A stretch of 64,000 nucleotides of DNA, from NCBI RefSeq assembly GCF_003464085.1, contig NZ_QSDR01000013.1:1-64000 (forward strand), read 5' to 3'. The notes beneath the pieces are model-generated. The model saw only the letters and a program-made list of their open reading frames with translations, did no database searches and was not told the DNA's origin. The stretch is from Clostridium sp. AM58-1XD. GTDB taxonomy: Bacteria; Bacillota; Clostridia; Lachnospirales; Lachnospiraceae. Below, one piece after another: positions 10,294-20,394 of this stretch. Every line of letters starts with the position of its first letter. Within the stretch, counting starts at the first letter, position 1. Made by a program: the position numbers and the translations under genes.

Positions 10294-11306
10294 TTAATTT
10301 ACGGTCTCATCTACATTGTCCTTATCGATAATCAGCATCTTAGTGACGACTCGCTCTTCTACCTCTTCCCCATTGACGATTTTAGCTGCTGCCGCAACCG
10401 CCTGATATCCCTGATCGTATGGGACTAAATCACAGGAAAATGCCAGCTTGTCGTCCCGGATTGCGGTACGCGCATCTGCGTTTCCATCACACCCACCTAC
10501 AATAATCTGATCTGACCTTCCTGCAGCCGCGATCGCCTCCACACATCCAAGAGCCATCTCATCATTGATAGCATAAACTCCCTGTACATCCGGATGGGCC
10601 TGAAGCAGGTTCTGCATCACTTCCATGGCCTTTGCCCTGTTCATATCTCCCGACTGGGAAGCGACAATCTCCATGTCCGGATAGCTTTCGATAACTTCCC
10701 TGGCTCCTCCGATCCGGTCAATTGAGTTCTGCGCACCTGTGACGCCTTCTATCAGAATTACCTTTCCTTTATAGCCCATTTTCTTTGCCAGTGCTTCACC
10801 GCAGGCACGTCCGACTTCCCAGTTCTCACATGCCACATAACTTTCCCATATGGTATCCTGCTGTTGATCGCCGTATTGAGTATGACAATGGGAATATTTG
10901 CGTCATAAGCTTTCTGCACTGCCGGTACGATGCCGATGGAGTCAGACGGAAAAACAATTAGGGCGTCACATTCACCGCTGGCTACCGCCTGTTCTGTCAG
11001 CTGCATTAGTTCCTCATTATTATCCCCCTGGACAGGAGTAAGAATCGTCAGATTCAGGTCGTTATCCTTCCCAGCCTGTTCCGCCCCCTCTTTCACCGTG
11101 ACACAGAATGGATTAATCAGATTTTTAAGTACGAGCGTTACATTACGGCCTCCTTCTGACGGTTTTGCCTCCTTTTCCGTATCCTGCGCAGATGTGCCGG
11201 CAGGCTGAGAATCAGCAGCGGATGACGATTTCCCGGAATTGGAACAGGCCGAGAGCGTCACAACCATGGTTATGCATAAAGCAGCGGTCATCACGTTTCT
11301 TTTCAT
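10294..11306 (-). pseudogene. Sugar ABC transporter binding protein, copy 2 (frameshifted)
   Basis: A lipoprotein (signal peptide ending LSACSN) of the Peripla_BP_4 type, closely similar along its length to the neighbour at 11377-12426. The frame breaks near 10858-10862: the first frame reads NTAINS and then diverges, while the next frame resumes DTIWESYVACENW, matching IWETFVACKDW in the paralogue. Adding one base, for example a C giving AGCCAGG, restores a 337-residue protein. It starts at ATG 11306 with AAGGAGG upstream. It is the last gene of the ABC operon. It is either a decayed duplicate or intact with a sequencing error; the second is favoured because the same kind of deletion recurs in this window. 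Confidence 0.85.
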
Positions 11307-11376
11307 TGTAAAACCTCCTTATTTATAAACATAAGCCATCAGTTATCAATCTGTTCTGAAAATGTCGCATACCAGA

Positions 11377-12426
11377 TTATTGAATCACCTCGTCTGCATG
11401 GTTCATATCCAGAATGCGCATATCGGTTACGATTCTCTCCTCCACTTCTTCACCGTCTATGATCTTTGCAGCCGCTAAAATTGCCTGATATCCCTGATTA
11501 AACGGAGAAATATCACAGTCAAAGGCCAGTTTTCCCTCTTTCAGAGCATTGCGCCCTTCCGTATCCCCATTACAGCCGCCGATAATAATCTGATCACTCT
11601 TTCCCGCTGCTGCAATCGCTTCTACACATCCTAATGCCATCTCATCATTAATTGCCCATACCCCGTTCACATCCGGATGAGCCTGCAGAAGATTCTGCAT
11701 CACTTCCATTGCTTTTGCCCGGTTCATATCTGCCGGCTGGGAAGCCACGACTTTCATATCCGGATAACTCTCAATTACTTCTCTGGCTCCGCCGATCCGG
11801 TCAATGGAAATCTGCGCACCTGTTACGCCTTCTATCAAAATGACGTTTCCTTTGTAATCCATTCGCTCCACCAGAGCTTCGCCGCAGGCTCGCCCGATTT
11901 CCCAGTCTTTGCATGCAACGAACGTTTCCCATATTTTTTCCTCGCTTTTAATCGCGGTATTGAGAATTACTACAGGTATCTCAGCGTCATAAGCCTTCTG
12001 CACCGCCGGAATAATGCCGATAGAGTCAGACGGAAATACCACCAGAACATCGCAATCCCCACTGGCTACCGCCTGTTCTGTCAGCTGCATCAGTTCCTCG
12101 TTGTTGTCTCCCTGAACCGGTGTAAGAACCGTCAGATTGATGTTGTTGTCCCGGGCGGCCTGTTCTGCTCCTTCCTTCACCGTAACGCAAAAAGGATTGA
12201 CCAGATTTTTGAGAACAAAAGTAACGCTGCGGCTCTCTTCTTTGCTCTCTGCCGCATTTTCCAGGGCCTTATCCTCTGTTTTCTGCTCAGATTGTTCCGT
12301 TTTCTCCGCTTGGGCCGTCTCAGGCCCGTTCACGTCGTCTGACCCTGATCCTGTGGAACCGGTACAGCCGGTGAGAGACAAAACAGCTGCCAAATATAAT
12401 GTTGCAACTACTGTGACCTTCTTCAT
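11377..12426 (-). CDS. Sugar ABC transporter binding lipoprotein, copy 1
   Basis: A 349-residue substrate-binding protein of the ribose/galactofuranose type (Peripla_BP_4), anchored by a lipobox (SLTGC) and an acidic, Glu/Gln/Lys-rich linker of about 50 residues. The ligand domain begins at VTFVLKNLVNPFCVTVKEGAEQA and contains INDEMALG, which is typical of sugar-binding members. The ATG at 12426 has GGGAGG upstream. It lies 25 bases after the second permease gene and is followed by a close paralogue, so two binding proteins probably share one membrane channel. The sugar is not known. Confidence 0.92.
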   Translation of the reverse strand: MKKVTVVATLYLAAVLSLTGCTGSTGSGSDDVNGPETAQAEKTEQSEQKTEDKALENAAESKEESRSVTFVLKNLVNPFCVTVKEGAEQAARDNNINLTVLTPVQGDNNEELMQLTEQAVASGDCDVLVVFPSDSIGIIPAVQKAYDAEIPVVILNTAIKSEEKIWETFVACKDWEIGRACGEALVERMDYKGNVILIEGVTGAQISIDRIGGAREVIESYPDMKVVASQPADMNRAKAMEVMQNLLQAHPDVNGVWAINDEMALGCVEAIAAAGKSDQIIIGGCNGDTEGRNALKEGKLAFDCDISPFNQGYQAILAAAKIIDGEEVEERIVTDMRILDMNHADEVIQ

Positions 12427-12451
12427 AGAAATCCTCCCATCCAAAACTACA

Positions 12452-13400
12452 TCAGTTTTTATTATTTGTTAAAATCCTCGTGCATGCCTCCAGCCCAATA
12501 GACGCCAGAATTACGAAGCCAATTGCCGCCTGCTGCCACGTCGTGGCAACGCCAAGAATATTCATTCCGTTGCGTATAAATACGATGATCATGGCCCCTA
12601 TTGCCGCATTTCCAATAGATCCTTCTCCGCCGATGAAAGAATTGCCACCGATCAGAGTCGCTGCGATAGAGTCCAGCGTAAAGTTTCCGCTGATTCCAGG
12701 ATCTGCTGCGTTCAGACGCGCCATGTAAAGAATACCCGTTACAGCGGCCAGAATGCCATTTATCATATATACAATAATGATGGTTTTTTCTGCATCAATA
12801 CCGGTCAGTACGGTGGCGCCGAAATTCGTTCCCGTAGAGTAAATTCCCCGGCCGAATGTAGTGCGTTTCATCATAAACTGAAGTCCCCATAGAATCACGA
12901 GGTTATGACTGCCAGACTGGTAACCCCTGCAATGGAAAATGTGCTGATTTTTCTAAAACCGTCACTGAACCCGTAGATCGATACGCCGCCCGTATAAACA
13001 TATGCCAGGCCGAGTGTAATAAAATCGACGCCGTATGTAGCTACAAAGGCGGAATTCCCGCTTTCGTAATCAGCAGCCCGTTGCAGACCCCGCAGATAAT
13101 GCCGATCAGCAATGCAGTCGTGATCCCGAGAAAAATCTGATTATTTTTCACAATTGTCGCTGCAATCACATTGCTGAGCACAAGAATGGAACCCATCGAT
13201 TTATCAATTCCTTTTGTGATAATAGCCAGGGTCATCCCAAAGCTCATAAGCATGGTAAATGGTGCCTGTTGGAAAATGACGGTTGTAATATTGCCCCAAT
13301 TCCAAAATGCTTCCGGCTTCAGCATGGCCAGTACCGCAACGATTAATAAAAGCAGTAAAATTCTTGAATACTGAGAGAGCATTTTCTTAACAGCTTTCAT
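12452..13400 (-). pseudogene. Sugar ABC transporter permease 2 (two frameshifts)
   Basis: A BPD_transp_2 (RbsC-type) membrane permease. Three pieces in different frames line up as one protein: an N-terminal part ending ITKAGIPP, a middle part beginning FVATYGVDFITLGLAYVYTGG, and a C-terminal part with MKRTTFGRGIYSTG. The breaks lie near 13043 and near 12901. Each is repaired by one extra C (CCGCC to CCGCCC; ACCTCG to ACCCTCG), giving 316 residues, the family length. The start ATG overlaps the restored stop of permease 1 (ATGA), so the pair is translationally coupled. Genuine decay or a sequencing artefact are both possible. Confidence 0.85.
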
Positions 13401-14391
13401 CTTGCATACACCCTCCTGGAATCTCTGATTTTGCGATGTTTTGTACTGATGGCATCGGCTACCAGCACTGCAACAATGACAAAGCCTATAATTGCCTCTG
13501 CCAGGTGGCGGGAACGCTCATGCACCCAAGTCCGTTGGACAAAATGCGAAGCATAAGCGCACCAAATACCGTTCCAGCCAGGGAACCTCGTCCTCCTTCA
13601 AATGTAGTTCCTCCTATGATAACGGCGGCCATCGCATCGAATGAATAATTTGCGCCGCCTATGGGATTGGCAGAACTGCTCATAGCGGAGAGAATGATTC
13701 CCGCCGCCGCGGCAAAAAATCCGCTGCATATAAATACAAGGATTCTGTTTTTAACCACATTCAGGCCGTTCAGCCTGGCTGATATCTCCGAACCTCCGAT
13801 AGAGTAGATATTGTAACCGAATTTCGTCCTGCGGAGCACGAAAATGACAGCGGCAACAACGGCGGCAGTTATGTAAATCATCACATAAATACCACCCACT
13901 TTCCCATTTCCCAGCCAGTTAAACGTCTTGTTTGAAATCGGTACCGTCCCGCCATCCGCAACGACAAGGGCAAGTCCGGAGCAAATTCCCATTGTAGCAA
14001 ACGTAGTGATCCAGTAGTCAAAACGAAAAACCGCAATCAGGATCCCGTTGAGAAGTCCTACTGCCATTCCGACCACAAGTCCGGACAGTATGGAAGGCGC
14101 CAGCCCCAAACCGGCGTTCAGCACAACCGCAACGACCGCCCCTGCCAAAGACATAACCGGACCGATGGAAATATCCACCTGCGAAACCAGAATGACCATG
14201 TTCATACCGATCGATGCCAGTATCAGAACTGCTGAGTTGCGTAGAATCAGAAGCACATTGGCCGGTGCGGCGATTCTCCAGCCTGTCAGGAAGCCGAAAA
14301 ACAGAAAAAACAACGCCGTGCTGTAAGCCATCCCTGGAATGTTAAACCTTTTAAAAAATGCGGCGGCTCTATTGTTTATGAATCTATTCAT
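13397..14391 (-). pseudogene. Sugar ABC transporter permease 1 (frameshifted near C terminus)
   Basis: An RbsC-type permease with about eight or more membrane helices. It reads in frame for 301 residues to ATWQRQL and then stops, while the next frame continues AIIGFVIVAVLVADA to a stop at 13397 that overlaps the next start as ATGA. One extra G near 13498 (CAGAGG to CAGGAGG) restores 331 residues. Without repair it would lose only the last helix. It lies 20 bases after the ATPase gene. The first permease of a two-permease sugar ABC system. Confidence 0.85.
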
Positions 14392-14411
14392 GCTGAATCC
14401 CTCCTTCCATC

Positions 14412-15923
14412 TTATCCTTTCTTAGCTGCCTTTACGCCTCCCACACTTTTCGCAACAATTGCTTCCTGAGATACTTCTTCATGGCTGAATTCGCCCATAA
14501 TTTCTCCTTCATACATCACATACACCCTGTCGCTTAAACCAATTACTTCATTCATTTCGGAAGAAATCATCAGAATAGCTGCCCCCTCGGCTGCCAGGTG
14601 ATCCAGAAGCTGGTAAATTTCTGCCTTAGCCCCTACGTCAATCCCTCTGGTCGGTTCATCGAAAATAAAAAACTGATTACCGGTAGCCAGCCATTTTCCG
14701 ATAACCACCTTCTGCTGATTACCTCCTGACAATTCACCTGCCAGTTTCTCTACACCGGTAGTCGCGATCTTCAGCTCATTTCTGTACCTCTCCGCAATCT
14801 CCGCCTCTCTTCGGTCATTCAGAAGTCCCTTGGGAAAGAATTTGAACAGGCCGGCGCTGACTACGTTCTCCTTAATGGATTTTCTCAGGAGAAGCCCTTC
14901 GTTCTTTCTGTCCTCCGGCAGGAAAGCCATTCCCATTCGCACGCTCTTTTTAGGAGTTGGTCTTGTAATTTCTTTTCCATTGAAAAAATATTTTCCTCCG
15001 GTGACAGGGTCGTAACCGAATATGGCTTTTGCAACTTCCGTCCGTCCTGCTCCTACAAGCCCGGACAGAGAAACGATCTCTCCCTTTCTGACCTCAATGT
15101 TCACATTGCGTAAGCGGATTCCACATAGACTCTCCGTCCTTAGAACGACAGCTCCCGGCTCATTCCACCGGCGATTGTAAAGTTTTTCAATTTTACGGCC
15201 GACCATTTTGGAGACCACCTCATCCATATCAATATGATCCGTATCGACACAGTCAATGTACTCACCGTCCCGCATAATTGTGATCTGATCCCCTACCCGG
15301 AGCAATTCATCCATCCTGTGTGATATGTAAATAATACCGATTCCCTGGGATTTCAGCCTGTCTACAATTTCAAAGAGCTTGTCAATCTCATTTTTAGTTA
15401 AAGAGGAGGTTGGTTCGTCCATAATCAGCAGCTTTAAATTGAAAGACAACGCTTTCGTAACTTCAACCATCTGCTGCTGAGCGATGCTTAGATTTTTAAC
15501 GAGGGAATTCGGGTTTAAATCCAGGCCCAGGTTATTCAGAAGCTTTCTGCTTTCCATGACCATTTTCTTATAGTCCACAATCCCTCCTGTTTTCATCGGT
15601 TCACGTCCGAGAAAAATATTCTGGGCAATGGTGCGTTCAGGAAGCATATTAAGCTCCTGGTGTATAATACTGATTCCAGCTTTCTGTGCTTCCTTTACAT
15701 TTGCAAATTCAACTTTTTCTCCGTTGAGCCAGAGATCGCCCTCATCACGGATGTAAACCCCTGAAATTATTTTTACAAGTGTGGATTTTCCAGCACCATT
15801 TTCTCCCAGGAGTACGTTTACCTTGCCGGGATACACCGTAAGCTGAACCTTATTGAGAGCTGTCATTCCGGCAAAGCGTTTCGTAATTCCTTCAGCCTTC
15901 AGCAAAATCGTTTGCTGTTCCAC
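14412..15923 (-). CDS. Sugar ABC transporter ATP-binding protein (RbsA/MglA type)
   Basis: A 503-residue double ATPase. The first domain has GENGAGKST (Walker A), LSIAQQQ and MDEPTSSL. The second has the degenerate Walker A SGLVGAGRTEV normal for this family, then a full LSGGNQQK signature and DEPTRGIDVG. It powers uptake through the two downstream permeases. A GTG start at 15923 with AGGAGG upstream is preferred over an unsupported extension to 15998. It is the first gene of the operon ATPase-permease-permease-binding protein-binding protein. Confidence 0.95.
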   Translation of the reverse strand: MEQQTILLKAEGITKRFAGMTALNKVQLTVYPGKVNVLLGENGAGKSTLVKIISGVYIRDEGDLWLNGEKVEFANVKEAQKAGISIIHQELNMLPERTIAQNIFLGREPMKTGGIVDYKKMVMESRKLLNNLGLDLNPNSLVKNLSIAQQQMVEVTKALSFNLKLLIMDEPTSSLTKNEIDKLFEIVDRLKSQGIGIIYISHRMDELLRVGDQITIMRDGEYIDCVDTDHIDMDEVVSKMVGRKIEKLYNRRWNEPGAVVLRTESLCGIRLRNVNIEVRKGEIVSLSGLVGAGRTEVAKAIFGYDPVTGGKYFFNGKEITRPTPKKSVRMGMAFLPEDRKNEGLLLRKSIKENVVSAGLFKFFPKGLLNDRREAEIAERYRNELKIATTGVEKLAGELSGGNQQKVVIGKWLATGNQFFIFDEPTRGIDVGAKAEIYQLLDHLAAEGAAILMISSEMNEVIGLSDRVYVMYEGEIMGEFSHEEVSQEAIVAKSVGGVKAAKKG

Positions 15924-16024
15924 GTCAAGACCTCCTATCTCCTCATATTCTCTATAAACCGTTCCTGTCTCTCTATTTTTATTCCTCTCATGCAGCATTG
16001 GCCCAGTTATAGAAAAGGTTTTCC

Positions 16025-16036
16025 GAAAACGTTTTC
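16025..16036. promoter_or_regulatory. LacI-type operator
   Basis: Perfect 12-base palindrome GAAAACGTTTTC with the central CG step typical of LacI/GalR operators. It lies immediately downstream of the -10 box of the ABC operon promoter, where a bound repressor would block initiation. Confidence 0.75.
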
Positions 16037-16043
16037 TATTTCG

Positions 16044-16072
16044 ATATTAACACACAGAAATCTGAAAGTAAA
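16044..16072 (-). promoter_or_regulatory. ABC sugar operon promoter
   Basis: Minus strand TTTACT (16067-16072), 17-base spacer, TAATAT (16044-16049), about 120 bases upstream of the ATPase start. Confidence 0.65.
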
Positions 16073-16200
16073 TACATTTTTATTATTTTTGCTATTTTTC
16101 ATCCAGTTATCATCAAATTATCAGTTTATATTATCCGTGTTTGGATAATATTAGCCTATTTTTTTGTGTCTGGCTTACGTTTGAAAACCTCCTGTAAAAA

Positions 16201-16256
16201 AGCAAAAAGAAGGGATCGCAAGTCTGCTATTACTCTTGCGATCCCCTCTTTTTATT
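16201..16256. terminator. Bidirectional terminator after the glycosidase-like gene
   Basis: GGGATCGCAAG (16212-16222) pairs perfectly with CTTGCGATCCC (16235-16245). The stem is followed by T-rich sequence on both strands. It ends the TRAP/glycosidase transcript on the minus strand. Confidence 0.85.
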
Positions 16257-18411
16257 ATTCTATCACTACCATTTCATGAACACTCAAATTTTCTATCTGA
16301 AATACAATCCAGCCATCCTTCTGTTCAAATTCAACTGCACCATCCTCTACCATCTTATAAACCCGTTTGACCTTCTGCTCTCCGACATATATCTTAAACT
16401 GATTTGGACCAACTGAATAGTGTTCTTCTGCATATCCAGGCCACATATTCAAACCAGACAAATTAATCAGCTGGAGAATCCACCGTTCTTCCTGTCGATA
16501 CATCTTACAGTCGATATATCCTTCTCCTTCCGACTCAAAAACACCTGTGCCGCCTGCTGCCCACTTTACACAGCTGCCCAGCAGCTTGCCATGATCCGGA
16601 ATTTTAGCATAGCCATATCGTCTGTCAATATCGGCGGAAATATAAACACCTCTTCCGCCATAAGGGCTCATTCCCGCCATTATAACAGGAAAATCGGTGG
16701 ATCTTTTATCGTCTTCCATATAGCTTATTTCAGGCGGATAAGTCGGAAACTCCGGTATATAAGTCGTCACCGTCTCAAGGCCGCCGACAGATCTCACCTT
16801 ATAAACCTGTCCGGATATCGTAATAATGTCAGTATCTTCAAATCCTTTTAAAATTTCATGCGATTTGTTATCAAGCCTCATGTAATTGTGCAGGTCATAA
16901 TTATCAATCGTATTAAATGTATATCCTCCCTGAAGTTTGACATCATGAACCGTATTCTCTTTCTCAATTCCCAGCAGTTCCATGACCGGATTTCTCTCTC
17001 TTTGATATCCCAACTCATCTAATTCCCCTGTTGCTCCTGTAACGACGAGGCTCTTGCCTGATTTATAAAACTCTATAACCTGATCAATCTGGTCGTCAGT
17101 AAGCACTGCCACATCCGGCATAACAAGGACATCTATTTTATCCATATTTTTTACGATCTGGCTACAGTGTATTGGTGAAAATAGAATTCTGCCCTTTATC
17201 ATGGCTCCGGAAAATCCTCTCCAGGGCAGTTCACATACATCAGAAATTCTGTCTTTTCCGTAAAACCTTATATTATCGTGGCTCCATGCGAGACCCACTC
17301 GAAATACAGGCTGACGGCCATATAGAAAGTTTTCTGCTTTTTTATGCCATTTCATCACAGGCGTACATGTACCATAAATCCGCCTGTCCTCCTGTACTCC
17401 CCCGATAAAATGTGTCCAAGGTGATAGACCTCCGGCAATGCCTTCCAGCATCCAGGTTCTTGTTTCCTCCGGTGGGTTGGCCGCTCTCCGTATGAAATAA
17501 CGTCCGCGGTTATAGTTGGCCATGCTTTCCGGTATCAGTGATTCATCTCCTGCAAGGGAGTGCAGCAGCATACCATTCATACTGTTCTGTTCAAATCCGC
17601 CGATTTCTTCTCTGCATTGATGATCCGTCATAATGCATCGACCATACCGTTCTGCAATCTTTTGCAGATCACTGAACATGCCGTGATCCGACATGGGATT
17701 TGCATTTACCATACCTAGCCACAGGCAGTCCTCTCCCCCTTCTTTCTGTGTTACTTCATTAAATAGCTCCCAGTTTTTCATACGGCATTCGACACTCCAC
17801 TGAATCCACTGCCTGTACCTTCTGTCAGTCCAGTCTGCTTTCTGAGGCAGGTCAAACCCACAGTAATCCCGGAAGCTTTTTTTACATGCATCGCAGTAAC
17901 AGATCTGCTTCGGACTGGCCCCCCACCAGGAATTATCCGTGATCCCATTGGGATGATACTCTCTTATAATTTCCCTCATCAATTCAGGTATATATTCTTT
18001 ATAATATCCACTGTTTAAACAGGCAATGTATCGTTCCCCCGCCCTATAGGGTTTTCCGTTTCTGTCAGTAGCAAACCATTCCGGGTGCTCCTCGTAAACC
18101 TCTTTCGTCGCTCTGTTAATATCCATACGTGCTAAAACAACAATTTCCGCCTCTTTTGCTGCATCGCAGAATTCCTTCAGCAAATCCCGATCTCCCAGGA
18201 ACTTCGAACGGTATTGATTTGGATTTTTGCTGGGATAATACGCTACAATTCCTCCTGCGTTTACTACGATTCCCTGTATTTCATTTGTTTTCCAGAACTC
18301 TTTCCATGTATTAAGGTCGCAGTCTCTGGCATCAATTTCTGTTAAATTTGTCTGAGCCCATCTATATGTATTTCTATACCACGGCTGCTTTTTTTCTTTA
18401 TACGTATTCAC
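16255..18411 (-). CDS. Glycoside-hydrolase-like protein (GHL6 / beta-galactosidase trimerisation type)
   Basis: A 718-residue cytosolic protein, without a signal peptide. Residues about 1-390 look like the TIM-barrel of the hypothetical glycosyl hydrolase 6 family (ARMDIN, HPEWF, CLNSGYYKEYI, GITDNSWWG, CYCDAC). Residues about 400-560 resemble the glutamine-amidotransferase-like trimerisation domain of GH42-type enzymes (DVLVMPDVAVLTDDQI, GKSLVVTGATGE). A beta-rich tail follows. The GTG start overlaps the end of the TRAP permease gene by 14 bases, so the two are coupled. This suggests that an imported carboxylate-bearing glycoside is cleaved inside the cell. The exact activity is not known. 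Confidence 0.7.
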   Translation of the reverse strand: MNTYKEKKQPWYRNTYRWAQTNLTEIDARDCDLNTWKEFWKTNEIQGIVVNAGGIVAYYPSKNPNQYRSKFLGDRDLLKEFCDAAKEAEIVVLARMDINRATKEVYEEHPEWFATDRNGKPYRAGERYIACLNSGYYKEYIPELMREIIREYHPNGITDNSWWGASPKQICYCDACKKSFRDYCGFDLPQKADWTDRRYRQWIQWSVECRMKNWELFNEVTQKEGGEDCLWLGMVNANPMSDHGMFSDLQKIAERYGRCIMTDHQCREEIGGFEQNSMNGMLLHSLAGDESLIPESMANYNRGRYFIRRAANPPEETRTWMLEGIAGGLSPWTHFIGGVQEDRRIYGTCTPVMKWHKKAENFLYGRQPVFRVGLAWSHDNIRFYGKDRISDVCELPWRGFSGAMIKGRILFSPIHCSQIVKNMDKIDVLVMPDVAVLTDDQIDQVIEFYKSGKSLVVTGATGELDELGYQRERNPVMELLGIEKENTVHDVKLQGGYTFNTIDNYDLHNYMRLDNKSHEILKGFEDTDIITISGQVYKVRSVGGLETVTTYIPEFPTYPPEISYMEDDKRSTDFPVIMAGMSPYGGRGVYISADIDRRYGYAKIPDHGKLLGSCVKWAAGGTGVFESEGEGYIDCKMYRQEERWILQLINLSGLNMWPGYAEEHYSVGPNQFKIYVGEQKVKRVYKMVEDGAVEFEQKDGWIVFQIENLSVHEMVVIE

Positions 18412-20362
18412 TGATTTTTACATTCCTTTCTTTCACTTGTACAAAAATCAAAATGCACAAAAAGACAATTCCTATTATATCTGTTATGGACTCTGGCACC
18501 ACCATCAAAGCCGCAACAATTCCTGCAAGCACTCTCTGCGGCAGCTTCATCCTAGTCATCAGCCATCCTTCCACCGCGCTGCTGAGCAGTACGACTCCTG
18601 CGATAGATGTTAAAATCGTAACAGCTGTTTTGTATGTAGGATGAATGAATAACAGGTCAGGCGAGACGATGAAGATAAACGGCACCAGATATCCGCCCAA
18701 TGCCAGCCGAAACGCCTGCCATCCTGTTTTTGAAGGATTTGAATCCGCCAGTCCAGCCGCCGCATACGCCGGTATTGCCACCGGAGGCGTCACATTTGCC
18801 AAAAGGCCGAAATAGAAGACAAAAAAGTGCGCTGCCAATACAGGCACATCAAAGCCCATAATTAATGCAGGTGCCGCTACTGTTGACAGAAGCATATATA
18901 CAGATACCGTCGGAAGCCCCATTCCCATCACAATGCAGATCACTGCGATTAAAATAAGAGTTATAAAAAAGTTTCCACCTGCCAGCTTAATAATCATACT
19001 ACTCAGTGTCTGTGTGATTCCCGTCAGATTGCATACCGCCATAATCATGCTGATTCCGCCGCACACGGCCCCGATCGACAGCAGCCTTTTTCCCGAAATA
19101 GCCAGAATTCCAATAATGTCTTTAATATTTAATCTCGTTTCCTTTTTTAATGCAGCAATGATAACACACAAAGGTATTGCCAGAAATCCTACAAATGTAA
19201 CGGTGTATCTCATCATCAGCATAGTCACTACAAAAATAAATGGAATGGCTAAATATCCCTCTTTTAAAATTACATTCCTGAGTTTTGGCAGTTCTTCTTT
19301 TGGCAATCCTTTTAAATCAAGCTTTTTTGCCCGCAAATGTACCATCGTAAAACAGCCTGCATAGTACAGCAGTACCGGGACAATCGCTGCAATACAGATC
19401 TTTGAATACGCGATTCCCGTGATGTCAGCCATAATAAACGCACTGGCTCCCATAATAGGCGGCATGAGCTGACCGGCTGTTGAGGACACCGCTTCAACCG
19501 CACCTGCAAATTCACTCTGATATCCTGTCTTTTTCATAAGCGGTATGGTAAATGCTCCCGTAGTCACGACGTTGCTGACCGCATTGCCGCTGATTGTCCC
19601 AAACAGCGCGCTGGTTACTACCGATACTTTAGCCGGACCGCCTGCGCTTGATCCTGTCAAAGAAAATGCAAAATTATTTATGAAGCGCCCGACTCCTGTT
19701 TTTTCCATAAACGAAGCAAATATAATAAACAGCCCCACCATACCGGCTGCCGTACCTACGGTACTTCCAAATATACCCTCAGCCGTCAGCAAGAGGTAGG
19801 AGGCCATTCTTCCAAATGTAATTCCAGGATGAGCGAAAACACCGGGAAGGTATTTGCCAACATAGGCATATGCGAGGAAAACGCCGATTATGCAGACCAT
19901 CCCTAAACTCGCAACTCTTCTCACTGCTTCCAGAATCACCAGAACAGCGATTGCAAACAGGTACTTTTCAAACGAGGTAGCCATTGCATTTCTCTGAATA
20001 ATCGCATTATGTTGAATCATCATATAGAGGCATATGGCAATACTAACGCCTGCCGCTGCATAGTCATACCATTTTGGAGGGAAACCTTTGTTTGATTTTT
20101 TCGCGGGATAAATCAGAAAAACAAGAGGCAGACACATGAGCATAAACGTTGCGCGATGCAGCATCGCTTCCGGGGCTCCGAATCCGCACGTATATATAAT
20201 ATACAGCGACATAAATGCTGCGACTGCATCCGTTATATAACCCAGTTTTCCGCCGTCTGTTTTTTCAACAACGGAATCCCTGTCAAATTTATCTAATAGT
20301 TCCTGTTGTGTTTCTTCATCAATTATCTTTTTTTCTCCATTCGTATCTCTTAAATCGTCCAA
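18398..20362 (-). CDS. TRAP transporter fused permease (DctQM fusion)
   Basis: A 654-residue membrane protein with the fused 4TM/12TM TRAP permease layout: a cytosolic N terminus of about 45 residues, a small QM-type helical domain, then the large M domain with GTAAGMVGLFIIFASFMEKTG, GTISGNAVSNVVTTGAFTIPLMKK and QLMPPIMGASAFIMA. It imports organic acids using an ion gradient together with the TAXI binding protein encoded upstream. The TTG start at 20362 has GGGGG eight bases upstream. Gap to the TAXI gene is 32 bases; the 3' end overlaps the glycosidase-like gene. Confidence 0.95.
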   Translation of the reverse strand: MDDLRDTNGEKKIIDEETQQELLDKFDRDSVVEKTDGGKLGYITDAVAAFMSLYIIYTCGFGAPEAMLHRATFMLMCLPLVFLIYPAKKSNKGFPPKWYDYAAAGVSIAICLYMMIQHNAIIQRNAMATSFEKYLFAIAVLVILEAVRRVASLGMVCIIGVFLAYAYVGKYLPGVFAHPGITFGRMASYLLLTAEGIFGSTVGTAAGMVGLFIIFASFMEKTGVGRFINNFAFSLTGSSAGGPAKVSVVTSALFGTISGNAVSNVVTTGAFTIPLMKKTGYQSEFAGAVEAVSSTAGQLMPPIMGASAFIMADITGIAYSKICIAAIVPVLLYYAGCFTMVHLRAKKLDLKGLPKEELPKLRNVILKEGYLAIPFIFVVTMLMMRYTVTFVGFLAIPLCVIIAALKKETRLNIKDIIGILAISGKRLLSIGAVCGGISMIMAVCNLTGITQTLSSMIIKLAGGNFFITLILIAVICIVMGMGLPTVSVYMLLSTVAAPALIMGFDVPVLAAHFFVFYFGLLANVTPPVAIPAYAAAGLADSNPSKTGWQAFRLALGGYLVPFIFIVSPDLLFIHPTYKTAVTILTSIAGVVLLSSAVEGWLMTRMKLPQRVLAGIVAALMVVPESITDIIGIVFLCILIFVQVKERNVKISEYV

Positions 20363-20394
20363 ATATTTATCCCCCAGATTATTCTGCTATCCGT

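Noticed and set aside
12452..13400. Programmed frameshifting as the cause of broken frames
   Set aside because: No shared slippery site with a downstream structure was seen, and two breaks occur in one gene; artefact or decay is simpler.
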